Assembly: GCA_008360975.2 (NCBI GenBank)
Contig: CM039211.1
Location: forward strand, 72,831,663-72,895,662
Direction: 5' to 3'
DNA: 64,000 bases
From: Lichenostomus cassidix
Taxonomy: Eukaryota; Chordata; Aves; Passeriformes; Meliphagidae
A program made the translations under genes and the position numbers. Below are positions 32,013 through 44,340 of the stretch, piece by piece (position 1 is the first letter of the stretch; each line of letters begins with the position of its first letter). The notes under the pieces were generated by a model. That model was not told the origin of the DNA and did no database searches. It saw only the letters and a program-made list of their open reading frames with translations.

Positions 32013-33719
32013 CACTGCAAGGGTGGAGTGGGTCTGCTGGCACGGACTGAGATCTCATGCTTGTTCTCTGCTTGGGGTGTTTTTGAAGCCAACAAGATCA
32101 GATTTCATATGAGAACTTCAGATCCCACATACAGGCAGATTTTTCCCCATTGGTTGAGCAGCTGTCCTCAAATTTGATTTCTCCTACAGAGCTACACAGC
32201 TGGTACAGGGCTATGAGAAAACAAGAGGTTTCCCCGAATCTAGGCAGGATTGGCAGCCACATATGGTTGTCCTCTCCTTCCTCTGCAGGATACCTTCTTC
32301 ATTCAGGATCCCAGACCAGCCTTGAGCTGCAATATCCCTGCCACAGGCAGGAGCTGATGAGTGGTCTTTCCACTCCTGGGGAAACTCATGGCCATAAGAG
32401 ACTATGGAACTTGCTTGGAAGAACTGTGCAGATTGGGAATGGGATCTGATTTATGGGATAGCCTTCCAGCTCTGGCTCACAGGATATAACCAAGGAGTGG
32501 GACATGTCTGGCTGGATTAGTGTTGTGAGTTGGATGGACTAAATCCAGCCCTTTCCTTGAAACTGTGACAGCTGCTTTGCCTCTCTGCACCTTCGCTCCC
32601 CATTTATAAAGAGCTGATGAGAATATGCTTCTGCTCTCTCACGCCGAGGCCTCATTCATTAATAGTTACAAAAGGTTTTGAGATCCTCAGATGGCCAGTG
32701 CAAGAGAAGTAATTATTTATTAACAGCCTCTGTAAAGGTGTGGGCAGCTATATTACACCTCTCCAGGGTATTTAATTTAGGTGCTGAGCATTTATTGTGA
32801 GTCTGAGATAGTAATTGCTGATCTGGGCAGCAGGAGACGGTAAGATTTTTTTTTTTTTTTTTTACCTGAATGAAATGTCTATAAGTACAGATCATATTTT
32901 TTATAGTGGAGATAAAGAGTTGATACCAAGGGACCAACAGTCCTTCAGACTTTTACTGAGGCCAAGATGTGTCTTTGTTCAACTCCCTGTGGGAGGGCGA
33001 TGCCTTAATAATTTTGGGGTTTTTTTTCTCTTCATGCATCTGTAACTGATGTAGTTCTGTGCTCTTACAGAATGCTGAAAAACCTCTGTTACCAACACAT
33101 TTAACCAAAACAAAGCTCTCTGGATAGAGATTCAAGGACATATTTGTTGCCCTAGGGCCCAAAAATATGTAAACAATGTTGAAAGGGGAAGCAGGGCCTG
33201 CCTGAGGTGATCCATATCATCACCTGAAGGTGTGATTGGAGAATTGGGGACCAATGTGCTAATGAGACAAAACCTATAAAAGGTGAAGAGCTCGTGACCT
33301 AAAGTCCATTTTGGGTGTAGTCCCTGAGGGGGACTTTGCTTGTCTGAGTGTACCTTGAAGGCCTTGAGTGAATTTGCTTTTATACTGGTAATTGTTTTGG
33401 CCTCTGTTTTCAGGTAGCCTGTTTCAGGCACCAAGGGTACCAAGGGGATGTTTGGGGTGATGGAGGCAGGGCTGCAGCACTGCTCTCCCCTTGGGCATCC
33501 TTCAGGTGTCGGGGAGCGCTTGCTTTGAGCTGAGCTGGCAGTGGACGAGCATCTCCTCACAAATTTCCCCTGGTCTGAAGTTCACCTTGCCCTGGCCTCT
33601 CTCCTGGGTCTGACCCCTGCAGCCCAGAATCTGTCCATGCCCTCCGCAGGTGTGTGGGGACAGCTCTCACCTTGCTCCCCAACGCAGCTCCAACACGGGG
33701 CCTTTGCCATTAAGCGCCT
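32013..33719. other. Single-copy intergenic DNA, no gene seen
   Basis: A T run lies at 32847-32863. Two overlapping frames at 33132-33560 and 33541-33762 show no family resemblance. Confidence 0.5.
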
Positions 33720-34070
33720 TCCGTCTCCTTTTCTTTTGTTAAAACCAAATGGAACAATGTAATTAGCTTGTTACAATTAAAGTGACTCGACTGGATAAAT
33801 TGTAATCACCCAGACTGAAGTTAGGCATCCCTGCAGGTCCCGGCCAGAGCAGCTGAGCTGCCTCATTTGCATAATTAAAATATACAAATGATAATGGATT
33901 TTGTACTCAATTTCCAGCGGCTGTAAATTCGAGAAACTATGAAATTAGAATAACTGAGATGGAACCCGCCTTGAGGTAATGAGGATGACAAGTTTTGACA
34001 GTAGGGGTGTTTATAACACTAGTTTCTCGCTGCAAAATAAATAAGTACAAAAAAGATTAGACAGTGATAT
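33720..34070. promoter_or_regulatory. Strong candidate enhancer with POU-homeodomain site
   Basis: ATTTGCATAATTAA at 33865-33878 joins a consensus octamer to a homeodomain core, the form bound by neural POU3/BRN factors. Around it are GGAACAATGTAATTAGCTTG, GTTACAATTAAAGTGACTCG, ATAAATTGTAATCACC and CAGCGGCTGTAAATTCGAG. CpGs are retained and no repeat is present. This is one of the most enhancer-like blocks by motif content. Confidence 0.5.
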
Positions 34071-35579
34071 TACTTAATAGTTCCATGGACAGTGGGGAAA
34101 GGAGATAGACTGGTGATTACCTCTGCAAATTTACGCTGCCTTTTTGACAAGCTCACTCCTAACCTTAGGGGACACCTTTCTCCTGATTATGAGAAATTGA
34201 GAATGAATTAAATGCATAAAAAGGGTTGTCACAGATAGACAAACTAAAGGAAAAGAAATGAAATTAGTCTTGCCATTTTAGCTTGCCGCAGGAGGAGGGG
34301 GGAGAGGGAAGGGGAAAAGGCTGGGAGAGAGGCTTCAGTGCTCCTGCAAGGAGGAAAGGAAGAGAACCAGAACCAAGACTGGTTTCACAAGAAATGGAAA
34401 GTCCTTGGGACCCCTGGTGAAAACAGGAGAGAAAACAAAAAAGAGGTAGAAAATTTCTTATTTCTTGTCCAGGGCAGCTCCAGGCTCTGTCTGGCAATGA
34501 ATGGTGGTTTTCCATGAATGGCTTTTTTTTTTTTTAATTCCTCACCAAATATTTTCTGCCTCCATTTTAAAGCTTCTAAATGTCCTGAGAACCCCTCAGA
34601 GCTGGAAATCTGGGCTGAGCCAGGAGTGGGCAGATTGCCTGGCATCTCTGACTTCTCTTTACAGACACATCCAAAATAACAGCAGTTTTATGAATATACA
34701 CACAAAAACCCCTCAGCTTGTCAAAAATTATTCTGCAAAACCAAGTAAAAAATTACTGTTTCTGTTCTCCTTGACTTTTCCACTTAGTGCAAAAGAATTA
34801 ATTAACAATTGAATGTGGTCACTAATGGTTTTTTCATAACTTTTCTCTCTTGTAGGAGAGGACACTCCTACAAGGACACTCAGCAGTATGAAGAGAACTG
34901 AACCTGTTAAAACCAAGTGTTGAGCAGCAGATGTCCCTTGAAGAGTGTAAAACTGTGGGGCAGAGGGTTGGAGCCAAGACTGATTCAGGTGAGCAGAATT
35001 TATCTGCTTCCAGCTTCTGTGAACTGACCCTGGGATATGCAGATTTGGCTTTTTACTCCTTTTTTTTTTTTTTGCTCTGACAGGACCTGCAGTGGTCAGC
35101 TCATACAGAAATCCCAATCTGACAGATGCCTGGATTTTCCAAGGGGTTAAAAATGGGAATTTGTTTGCTCTGGAATGAGGAAATGGATTAAATATTGCTT
35201 GAAGGAAAGCTGGCACAATGCTGGTTCTCTTTTCCTTGGCCCCATATGGAGACAAGAGTGGAACCATGCCTGTGCTGGAGCACTGGCGACCAAACCTGTG
35301 TTGCCAATGGGTTTGGAAAGGGCAATGACACCTCCACTATCCACCCACCTTCTCCAGCATCCCATGGATCCCATGCTTAAAAGCACTTCAGTCCTCTGTG
35401 CTCCAGTGAAATTCCTCTGCTTGCCCACTGTCATGGTCAAAACAGTGCAGTGCTCTACATTTATCCTTTTAAATGTCCCCTGAATTAATCCTGCCCTCCT
35501 CCAAAGGGTGCTGTTTGTTTTCAGGCCCATTGGGTCTTCCTTTCCTTCTTCCCTTTTCCCTAGCCTTCAGAGTGTTTTC
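34071..35579. other. Single-copy intergenic DNA, no gene seen
   Basis: T runs at 34525-34536 and 35060-35073. A 179-codon minus frame at 34728-35267 looks random. Confidence 0.5.
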
Positions 35580-35755
35580 AGTTCAGGTACAGCCGTCATT
35601 TACATTTTATAGTTAGCTTTACAGCATCTTGTTATTGCGTTATCTGTTAAAGAATGTATTTTTAATGTGTTTTATAGCATACTTTATAAATAAGTTATTA
35701 AAGAATGTACCTGCAGCTAGTGATCACTTAATAAATATTAATAAAGCTGTTCCAG
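35580..35755. promoter_or_regulatory. Candidate AT-rich conserved block
   Basis: Contains CGTCATTTACATTTTATAG, CTTGTTATTGCGTTATCTG, TTATAAATAAGTTATTAAAG and CACTTAATAAATATTAATAA. Non-repetitive, with MEF2/HOX-like words. Confidence 0.3.
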
Positions 35756-35861
35756 ATGAGGCCATCATTAAGAGTGCTGCAGAACACCCATGCTAGTTAC
35801 CTAGAAAGAGTTTCTGTGCTGGTTACCAAAAAGTTCAGGAGGCCTGTGATGGGGAGAGCTG

Positions 35862-36044
35862 GGAAGCAGAGGTGGGAAGAAACAGGTTTCCCAGAGAAGC
35901 TGTGGCTGCCCCTGGATCCCTGGAAGTGTCCCAGGCCAGGCTGGACAGGGCTTGGAGCAACCTGGGATAGTGTAGGTGAGCCGGAACAAAATGATATTTA
36001 AGGTCTCTTCAAACCCAAACCATTCTGTGATTCCAAGATTCTAT
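35862..36044 (+). mobile_element. CR1 LINE fragment, CR1-J-like tail
   Basis: CCAGAGAAGCTGTGGCTGCC, GGATCCCTGGAAGTGTCCC and GGGCTTGGAGCAACCTGGG, ending CCATTCTGTGATTCC and GATTCTATGA. A small gap replaces the usual TGCCCATGGCAGG. Confidence 0.9.
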
Positions 36045-36096
36045 GAAGGACACAGTTTGGCAAAGTCCTTCTGCCCTGGAACTCCAGACAGATATG

Positions 36097-36302
36097 ATTT
36101 TTGTTTTGTGGGAGCTTTTTGTTTTATTTTTGGTGGGGGTTTGGTGGTTTTTTTTGGTGCGGTTTTTCTTTTCTTGTCTTTATTTTTTTTTTTTTTTGTT
36201 TTGGTTTTTGTTTTGTTTTGGTTTGGTTTTTTTGTTTGTTGGATTGGTTGCTTGCTTGCTTGGTTGATTGGTTTTTTGGTTTGGTTTTGTATATTTTTTT
36301 TC
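36097..36302 (+). repeat. Long T/G-rich simple repeat
   Basis: About 205 bases of TTTGG, TTTTG and GTTTGG units with T runs and a CTTGCTTGCTTGG patch, lying 50 bases after a CR1 tail. Strictly T/G on the plus strand. Confidence 0.85.
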
Positions 36303-36937
36303 CTTAATGAAATACCAATAGCAGGTATTGATGAAATATCAATAGCAGACATTAAGAAGCGAAAGGTACAAAAAGAGAGAGGGACTCTGAAGATATAGCA
36401 GAGTTTGTGTCCATTACAAGTGAGGAACCCAAAGGTGGCTTTGCAGGAGGTTACCTCATTTCATTGGCCTTTCCACTTCTGCCTAAAATGTTGTCTTAGC
36501 CGTGAGAAATGTGGAGATTTATTCAATCCTATTTCTGTTTCCATATGACTGAATCTGCATCTTTTGATTGCCAATAGACCTGCAGTCCCATGGTGAATAT
36601 GGTCATTGCCTTCTATTTTGTGAACTTATTTTGGTTCTAACTTGAGGAGGCTTAAAAGCATCCATGGGTGGAAGACCTGATGACAGACATGGGCCTTTTG
36701 TGTGGGGAGTAAAGCACCTAAATCCAGGCAATTTCAAGATTATTTAATGTGTAATAATGTATTCTTAAATTTATAGACTCATCTTGCACACAGTCAGCAG
36801 GATCATGGGCAGCAGCTGAATGAGACTCAGCACCACTGAACATTGGGCAGTGGTGGCACAAAACTGTCCTTGGTGTCTGAGACCAGAGCAGATAGCAGGG
36901 TGTTCTCTTCTGCTCATGCAGGTGCTGATGGAGGAGA
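36303..36937. other. Single-copy DNA, no gene seen
   Basis: An imperfect direct repeat at about 36308-36353 (AAATACCAATAGCAG/AAATATCAATAGCAG, preceded by ATG). Otherwise ordinary. Confidence 0.5.
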
Positions 36938-37161
36938 CACAGGGGAGGTTTAGGTGGATATTAGGGAAAATATCTCCAAAAAAGGTTGTCCAGGCCTGGT
37001 AGAGTTGCCCAGGGCAGTGGTGGAGTCCCCATTCCTGGAGGGGTTCAAAAGCCATGTGGATGTGGCACCTGGGGACATGGGCTAGTGGTGGCCTTGGCAG
37101 TGGTAGGGAATGGTTGGACTTCAAGGTCTTTTCCAACCTAAATGATTCCATGGTTCTATGA
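36938..37161 (+). mobile_element. CR1 LINE fragment, GGACATGG-type tail
   Basis: GGGGAGGTTTAGGTGGATAT, GCCCAGGGCAGTGGTGGAGT and GGCACCTGGGGACATGGGC, ending TGATTCCATGGTTCTATG. Confidence 0.92.
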
Positions 37162-38414
37162 GTCCTAGGAACTTCAGAATGCTCTTCATAGCTCCCTATC
37201 CATGTTCCTGTCCTAGGCTGCCTTCTGGAGCAGCAAACCTCTGACAATCACCTCTGCCGGACATTAAAATCTGCCATGTCTTTTTTCCATGTGGTGCCAC
37301 AGTTAATTATGACCATTGTGGATATATTTGTTTCTCCATTAACATCCACTTTCTTCTTAAACCATGTGCAAAGTTCCTCCCACTGAAGTTTCCCTGCCCT
37401 ACTCCATGACCCTTATTCAGATCCATGTCTCCAGGAGATCAGAGACTCTCCCAAAGGGGAGAAAGTGCTTCATGAAGGAAGAGGCAGCACAGCTGGCTTC
37501 CTCCTTCCACCTCCCCTTTTTTGCTTTCATTATGGGCCAGGTACTCTCCTCCCACAGCCCAGAAAGCAAAGGATGGGTTTGAAAGTTCCCTCTTCTCTCT
37601 GCAACTCCCATAATTGCCTTTGACACTGTTTATCATCTGTGATAATACAGCTGTGCCCTGTTACCTCCAGCTGCCCTAATTCGTGTTATCAGTCTGGCAC
37701 CAGGGAGAGGGAGGTGAGAGGTACAGAGGAGAGGTGAAGCCATTACAGAGCTGACAGGGCAGTGAGAATGGAGGGTGGTGATGGACTAGCCATCACTTGA
37801 CCTGAATGCAAACATACATCCTATTGGATTGACCTTTCCCTGAGAGTAATGGATCTCCTCGTGCATCATTTTTGCTACATTGCTGGCCATTCCAAGGAGA
37901 TGGTTTCTGGTAATTAAGATAGATCCCTCGTATAATCCACCCACAGCGACAATCAATAGGCGCCTCCAGAGGGATATTTCCAGATTATTGCTATGTCAGC
38001 GCAACTTTTGGAAGCTTTGTAGATCTTACAGTGAGAAGCACAACCAGGAAAGCAGCACAGGGATGATTTCGGTGGAGGCAAAGTGTTTGCAGGAGTCTTG
38101 CAGGTCTTTGTGGGGGCACAGGGGTCACCTTGCCTTCTCTTGTTTTTGATGACAAATACACAAGAATTATAAACCCTAATATTGCTCTAATGTTGTTGCA
38201 GAAACTCTGTAGTCCTGCATGCTCATAAGCCAATTATGACAGCAGTGCAGACTGAGAATGGAATGACTGCAGCAGTGTGCCGAGATGGCCAAGAAGGCTA
38301 GTGGCATCCATGCTTTTGTCTGCCATAGTGAGGCCAGCAGGACCAGGGAGGTGATTGTCCCTCTCTGCTGGGTCAGGCTTCACCTTGAGTCCCGGTTCCC
38401 ATTTTGGATCTCTC
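37162..38414. other. Single-copy intergenic DNA, no gene seen
   Basis: Nothing recognisable beyond ordinary sequence. Confidence 0.5.
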
Positions 38415-38870
38415 AAAACAAGAGAGACACAGAGGGGGTGCAGAGTGTTCAGGGAAGAGAACAGAGCTGGGAAGGGTCAGGAGCACCAGGAGAGGCTGAG
38501 GGAGCTGGGAAAGGAGCTCAGGCTGGAGCAAAGGAGGCTCAGGGGGACCTTGTGGCTCTGCACAGCTGCTGACAGGAGGGGACAGCCAGGGGGTCAGGCT
38601 GTGCTCCAGGGAACAGGGACAGGAGGAGAGGGAATAGCCTCAGGCTGGGCCAGGGCAGGGTCAGGATGGACATCAGGAGGAATTCCTTCACAGAAAGGAT
38701 TATTAAACATGGGCAGGTGCTGCCCAGAGAGGTGCTGGAGTGCCCATCCCTGAAAGTGTCCAAGGAATGACTAGATGTGGTTCTCAGTGCTCTGGGCTGG
38801 GCAATAAAGTGACAGGCTGGACTCGATGGACTTGAATGTCTTTTCCAACCTAAATCATTCTCTTACTGCA
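38415..38870 (+). mobile_element. CR1 LINE fragment, about 455 bases
   Basis: Nearly identical to the copy at 28533-29046 over about 190 bases (eight differences by eye). It then has a different 3' end: TGCTGGAGTGCCCATCCCTG, GGACTCGATGGACTTG and CATTCTCTTACTG. Confidence 0.92.
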
Positions 38871-41230
38871 TAAATAAAAGTCTTTTTCTCATTCTTTTCA
38901 TTGCAGAAGGCACTTTCTTACTCATGCTTGCTCATTTTTCATGTGCTGTTTTGAGGAGCTGTAAGGCAGGGAACAAAGGCCCCCAGCACTCTTTACAGGT
39001 ATGAGGCTACAGGTACCAGGTACAGACACTTACAAGTAAAGAAAAATCTTGGTCTTTATTTGCAAACTGAGCATCTTTGATGGAGGTGTCCTCCCGGGAG
39101 TGCACATGAGAGGACACAAGTGCCTCTTGCTCCTCTTGCTTCAGACACTTTTCTAGTTGTTAGCCAGAGATATTACAACAGTGTGTTCAAATTCCAAATA
39201 TGGATCTAGGAGTGAAACCCCTGCATGTTGCAGCTGTACAAAGCAAGAAGCCACCCAATTTGTGCTACCCCCTTTAGCAGTACAAAAATCTGTCAGTGTA
39301 ACAAGAAAATTCAAAATGTTGAGTGTGGCTCAGTTCCCTGGTACTTGGACCAGCTATGTAAGGATATTGCCTTGGAGTTCCTGTCTGTTGTAGCTTAAGA
39401 GAAGACCTGGGATCCATGGAGTCTCTGCATTGCATCCTTGCATCATCCACCAATGCTTGACATTCTTAAGAATGTCTGTTTACTTCCTTTGGGCTCATTT
39501 TGAGGAGGTCTGACTACATAATATGTATTCATACCCCACCATGGAGCCTGGAAGAGAAATACTAATTCTAAAGAGACATTCTGAGACCTCAAAATACCAG
39601 ACATGGCAATATGCAGCATATTTGATGGTCTCTCAGCCTGTGTATCATTTGCTGTAAGAAATGAGAGCAAAAACTGTGTTTTTGAATAGCTGGGTCTACC
39701 TCAGTACTTTTTTGGGGGGTTCAGCAACTCATCTAATTGGTGAAACACATCAGCAGCGTTGATGTTTTGGAGCTCCAGAGTGAGGGTTGGCTTTGCAGCT
39801 CTTGAATCATGTGGCAAAGCCCCTGCTGATGACAAGAGGCTCTGAAATTTGTTCCCTTAATCATATTGATCTAAGAAATGCAGCCAAACACGAGTTGGGA
39901 TATGTGCTTTAAAAATGTCAAGGGGAAATTATTTCAAGCTCTGAATGTATGTGAAGTTAATAACTTGTCTCTTCCCATTTCCCTTTTTAGCTTTTATTCT
40001 GGATTGGTGACCTGATTTTCCAGAAAGGGATTTTTGGTGGGTCAGTGGTAGGGAGGGATGCAAATGATTTCCTGTAAGGTTTAGACACCATTTTTGCAAC
40101 CAAAGCCTCTTCTTGCATAGTCCTCTGAGGGCTCCTGGGCCTAGAGAAAACCTCCAGAGTGTAACTTTTTTTTTTTTTTCTTACTGAGCATTTCACATTT
40201 ACCTGGTGCATATTTTTCATCTGAGTCATGTTCTAATTTGTTTTTCTGGGAACAGCAACCCCGCTTGTTCTGGTAAAAGCGAAATGTAGAAAATGTCCCT
40301 TTCAAGGGAAAATCTCTTATGGAGGTCCCTGACCTTTAAATTACATTCCAAACATTGAGACACAGAGATACTCTCATCTCCAGATTTTGTTGTTAATGTT
40401 TCCATGAATTTGTGGAACATTTCTGCTCTTTGTCCCTCCTAATCTTTTAAATCAGCTTTACATAACTTCTGTGCCCAGTTTGATCTTCATGGCTTTTCAT
40501 ATTGTGGGGTTTTTTGGTTTTCTTTTCATTATAGCTTTCCATTTCATGTTAGCACATAAAGAAAAATGCATTTTATTGGAATAGCTATGTCACAGCAAAG
40601 ATTATTTTTCTCCCTGTGGATGAAACCAGATAGTGTTTTTCATGTGGCTCATGTTATAACAATCTCACTCTGGCTGTATGGCCAAAACCTAATCATAGTA
40701 TTTTGAGAGGAAATTCTTATTATTTAAATGCAGTTTCACCCGTGATACATTTTAGAGCTATAAAAGAACATTAACTGGTTCTTATTTTATTTGTTTCATA
40801 ATACTAAGGGTTTATATGAATTGATAAAGCTCTTAAAAAGTCGATTATATTTGTACCTCTCCACACTACTGCATGCGAAATTTGTAAACAATAATAAAAA
40901 GAGATTTGTCCACCACTCAGCCAGTGTAATACTCTTTTTAAAAGGTATGGGTGCTTTTCTGATTGGAGTTAGGAAAAAGAACCTGATGGATGCTTTCTCT
41001 TAGCCCAAATCAGCACCATCTCTTAAGGGATAAAGAGGCAAACCCTACCACAGCAGAGGGGCGTGACATTAAATATAGATAAGTCTTGAATTTCCATTTG
41101 GGCAAAGATATGCAACACCAAAATGCAGCTACTTTGGAGGAAGCATGTGACTGAAGTTTTTTCTGAGTAGCTCAAGAGTTTCTAAGACTTCTAACTTTCT
41201 GAATGACTTTTCCCCCTTCATAACTCCCTT
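38871..41230. other. Single-copy intergenic DNA, no gene seen
   Basis: T run at 40167-40179. 40500-40930 is AT-rich. No exon or regulatory signal stands out. Confidence 0.5.
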
Positions 41231-41684
41231 AGAATCATAGAGTCATGGAATGGTTTGGCTTGGAAGGGACCTTAAAGATCATCTCAATCCACCCCCTGCC
41301 ATGGGCAGGGACACCTTCCACTACCCCAGGTTGCTCCAAGCCTTGTCCAACCTGCCCTTGGACACTGCCAGGGATCCAGGGGCAGCCACAGCTTCTTTGG
41401 GCACCCTGTGCCAGGGCCTCACCACCCATCCAGGGAACAATTCATTCCTAATATGCCACCTAACCCTGCCCTCTGGCAGTGGAAGCCATTTTCCTTTATC
41501 CCATCACTCCAGGACTTTGTAAATAGTTCCGTCTGTTTTTCTTGTCAGCTCCTTCAGTTCCTGGAAGGTCACAATTAGGTCACCTTGAAGCTTCCTCTCT
41601 TCAGGCTGGAAAATCCCAATTCTCTCAGCCTTTCCTCACAGCAGAAGTGCTACAGCCCTCTGATCATCTTGCTGTCCCTGTGAG
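41231..41684 (-). mobile_element. CR1 LINE fragment, about 450 bases
   Basis: AGAATCATAGAGTCATGGAA, GGCTTGGAAGGGACCTTAAA, CTGCCATGGGCAGGGACACC, GGATCCAGGGGCAGCCACAG and CTTCAGGCTGGAAAATCCC, up to GATCATCTTGCTGTCCC. Reverse-complement CR1 with intact 3' terminus. Confidence 0.93.
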
Positions 41685-42799
41685 AAACTACTTCCAAGTC
41701 ACCTGGCTGTAGGATTAGTAGGTCCCCACTAATTCATGGTTCAGTGTTACAAAGTCACTGATCTGACATCACAGGGTATTATTAGCAGCAGGAACAAACC
41801 CATCAGACCCACCGTGAGGATGTGCTTTGGAAAAAATCCCCCACATACTCTGGGACTTATTTAATCAGATCTTGAAAATAATTCCTAGTAAATAAAAGAT
41901 CATTAATGACTTCAGATCTTGAGAAACAATCCTACTGTGTGTGTGTATGTGTGATTGTGGATTAATATCTTTCTGAGCTCCAGTGAAAGGGGTCATTATA
42001 AAAATGAGGTTGGCTAAGATGATTAAACATTATTTACAGAAAGGACATGGGTCTGATTAAATCACAGGGGGGATGGGTCTGTTTTATGGTGACAGGAAAA
42101 AATACACATCATTCAGAGGCGCTTGCTTCATTTCAGTAATTAGAGACTAAAGCAACTTGGACAGTCTGTCAGTTTCAATATGGTGGCATTAGCTAGTAGA
42201 TCATGTAAATAAAAGCTATGTGATTAGATCAAAAATTAAAGGCCCATAATTTTTCCTGTTACCTTGCAATTTACTGCTGAGATCTGTTGAAATGGACTCA
42301 CCAAGCCCACACCTCCAAGAGTAATTATTTATAGGGCTGCATTTTTTTAAACACTTTTAATGGTTTCCCTTCTAGAACCCAGTTAAGTGACCAAATTTTG
42401 GGAGGCTCTGGCTAGACAACTCAACAAAGAGATCTAATGGTATCAGAGCTCAGCATCTGAGGTTCCTATTAGCTTCTCTTCTCAAAATCAGACCCTAAAA
42501 ATTTCTGCTATAAATATTTTTTACCCAGTCTTGGGTCCAAGTTTATTTTATTAGTGTGGGCAAGCGAGGAGATTTCAGTGCTTTTCCAATAAACTCCTTG
42601 GCATGACAGAGGTATAAAATGCAGCCATCCCATCCTCTATGTATCCTGCCCAAGGTTTGGGCTACGCTGGAATCATACTGAAATGCAGAAGTGGGTAACT
42701 GTGACTGGAAAACCTTGTCAGGCCCCTCACTGAGGGTAAGTATTGGTAAATTATGGGAGCTGCATAGGGAGGAGGAACCTTTAAATTGCCGAGTGTTCA
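41685..42799. other. Single-copy DNA, no gene seen
   Basis: A short (TG)n array lies at 41936-41954. 42130-42260 is AT-rich with homeodomain-like words. Confidence 0.5.
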
Positions 42800-42868
42800 C
42801 AGAACCATAGAATGGTTTGAGTTGGAAAGTATCTTTTAGAGGTCATATATCAAATGTCATCTGTTTCC
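42800..42868 (-). mobile_element. CR1 LINE fragment, 3' end
   Basis: ACAGAACCATAGAATGGTTTG and AGTTGGAAAGTATC. Only the terminal part is recognisable. Confidence 0.8.
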
Positions 42869-44056
42869 AGGGTAACTTCTTCTTGGAGGACACCTGACTG
42901 CTTCTTGATAGCTCAGGCCTAAACTATTGCTGGGATATGGAGAGAAACAAGACATCTGTTTCATCCTTGCACAGATGCTAAGAATAGGCTGGGAAAATTG
43001 CATGTAAATAGCACCAATTTCTCCTGCCCAGCAAGTGGGGCCATGGCAACCTCTGGTCAAGGAGCTCTCTGAATCTCCAGGCACACAGTCAGTGTATTGC
43101 CTGGTGAATTTGATTTTGTGCAGCAGCACATTTCTCTGCAACCCACTGTGTGTGCCCCACTGTCAGCTGTGATTGTGCCACTCTTGTCAGTCTTCTGCTC
43201 TGGACAACTACAGCTTAGTGAGTGAAGCCAGCAGCAGCATCACCAGTGCAAGACCTTTCCAGAAGTGTGATCTAGACAGAAACCAACTTTCTGCAGTTAA
43301 AACAACCTGAGGTATGCAGGACACAGCTGACTGATCTTCCAGTTCTTTGTGGCCCTTGGGAAAGACTGAAAAAAACAACCTGGTGGCTGAGGTCTCTTTC
43401 TCTGGGAGGTCTGTTGAGATGCTACCTCTGGCTCTCTCCAAAGGGACAAAAAGCTTTCTCAGTGGTTTTGTATTTACAGTCCCCACACTAAAACAGTTGC
43501 CTGTTTGCACTTCGTTTTGGGTATGTTCTTAATGTGTCTTTAATCAATACCTGAAGCATTGTATTTGTCTGCATTGTCTTCCAGAGCAAACATGGGTATT
43601 GGCAATGGGGAACACGAGGCAGGTGTGTGCCTCTCTGTCAGCAGGGAGTTCATACCAGCCACTTTTTATCTTGCTTCTTTTCCCTTATGTGGCACATAAA
43701 GGAGTTTTGAATAAGTTGATGAGGTTTAGTAGTCTCCTGTGATGCAGTGAGGTACTTTTTCAAACCCATAAAAAACAGAATGGGATTAAAAACAGCATTC
43801 TAGCAATGCCATTCCTGGCAGTGGCACAATTTCCTTGCTTTCCAGGACTCTTTTGTTATTTTTTATTTATTATGCATACTGTAGTTGCATCTAAAAGTGC
43901 CATTTGGAGACCACTGCACAAAGTGCTGTGCATGAATACGTATCAAAATAACCATTTTTTTGGCAAATAAACCTTAAACACTTTTTCCACTTGTAAATTT
44001 CATTGCTGTTTCCACCGCACTTTCCCTTTGGACGTGGCACTGACTCAAAAACGCCT
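42869..44056. other. Single-copy intergenic DNA, no gene seen
   Basis: Ordinary composition. AT-rich near 43855-43960. Confidence 0.5.
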
Positions 44057-44340
44057 TATTTTTTTTTTCCTTTTCTTTTTTTTTTTTTTTTTTCTGAATG
44101 CAAATTGCCAGTTTTATTCCTCGTCGGAATGGAGGGGGCGCGGGGAGTCGCAGATGCTGTGGAGCCAGGGCAGTTCTCCTGTGCCAGGGGGGCAGAGCAC
44201 AGGGTGCCCTGCAGGAACTGCAGACCCGCTGGCACTCGTCGTGCCGCCATCCCCAGCCATCCCCCGGAGAGGGGGCGGCGGTGACATCCATCTGTCCTGC
44301 CTCCCCGAGGCTGTTCCTGACAGAGGGAGCAGCAGATATG
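44057..44340 (-). pseudogene. Candidate processed retrocopy of unknown gene (3' end with poly(A))
   Basis: On the minus strand a GC- and CpG-rich segment leads to AATAAA at 44118-44113. After 19 bases an interrupted poly(A) tract of about 37 bases follows (44093-44057). That spacing is canonical for a cleaved, polyadenylated mRNA, and composition changes sharply at the tail. Two minus-strand frames run open through most of the GC-rich part, but neither resembles a protein I know, so it may be 3' UTR. The 5' boundary near 44340 is a guess and no target duplication was found. Birds have few such copies. Confidence 0.4.

Noticed and set aside
26757..32863. T runs at 26757, 32847 and elsewhere as retroposon poly(A) tails
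   Set aside because: No AATAAA at the right distance and no composition break. Only the run at 44057-44093 passes this test.
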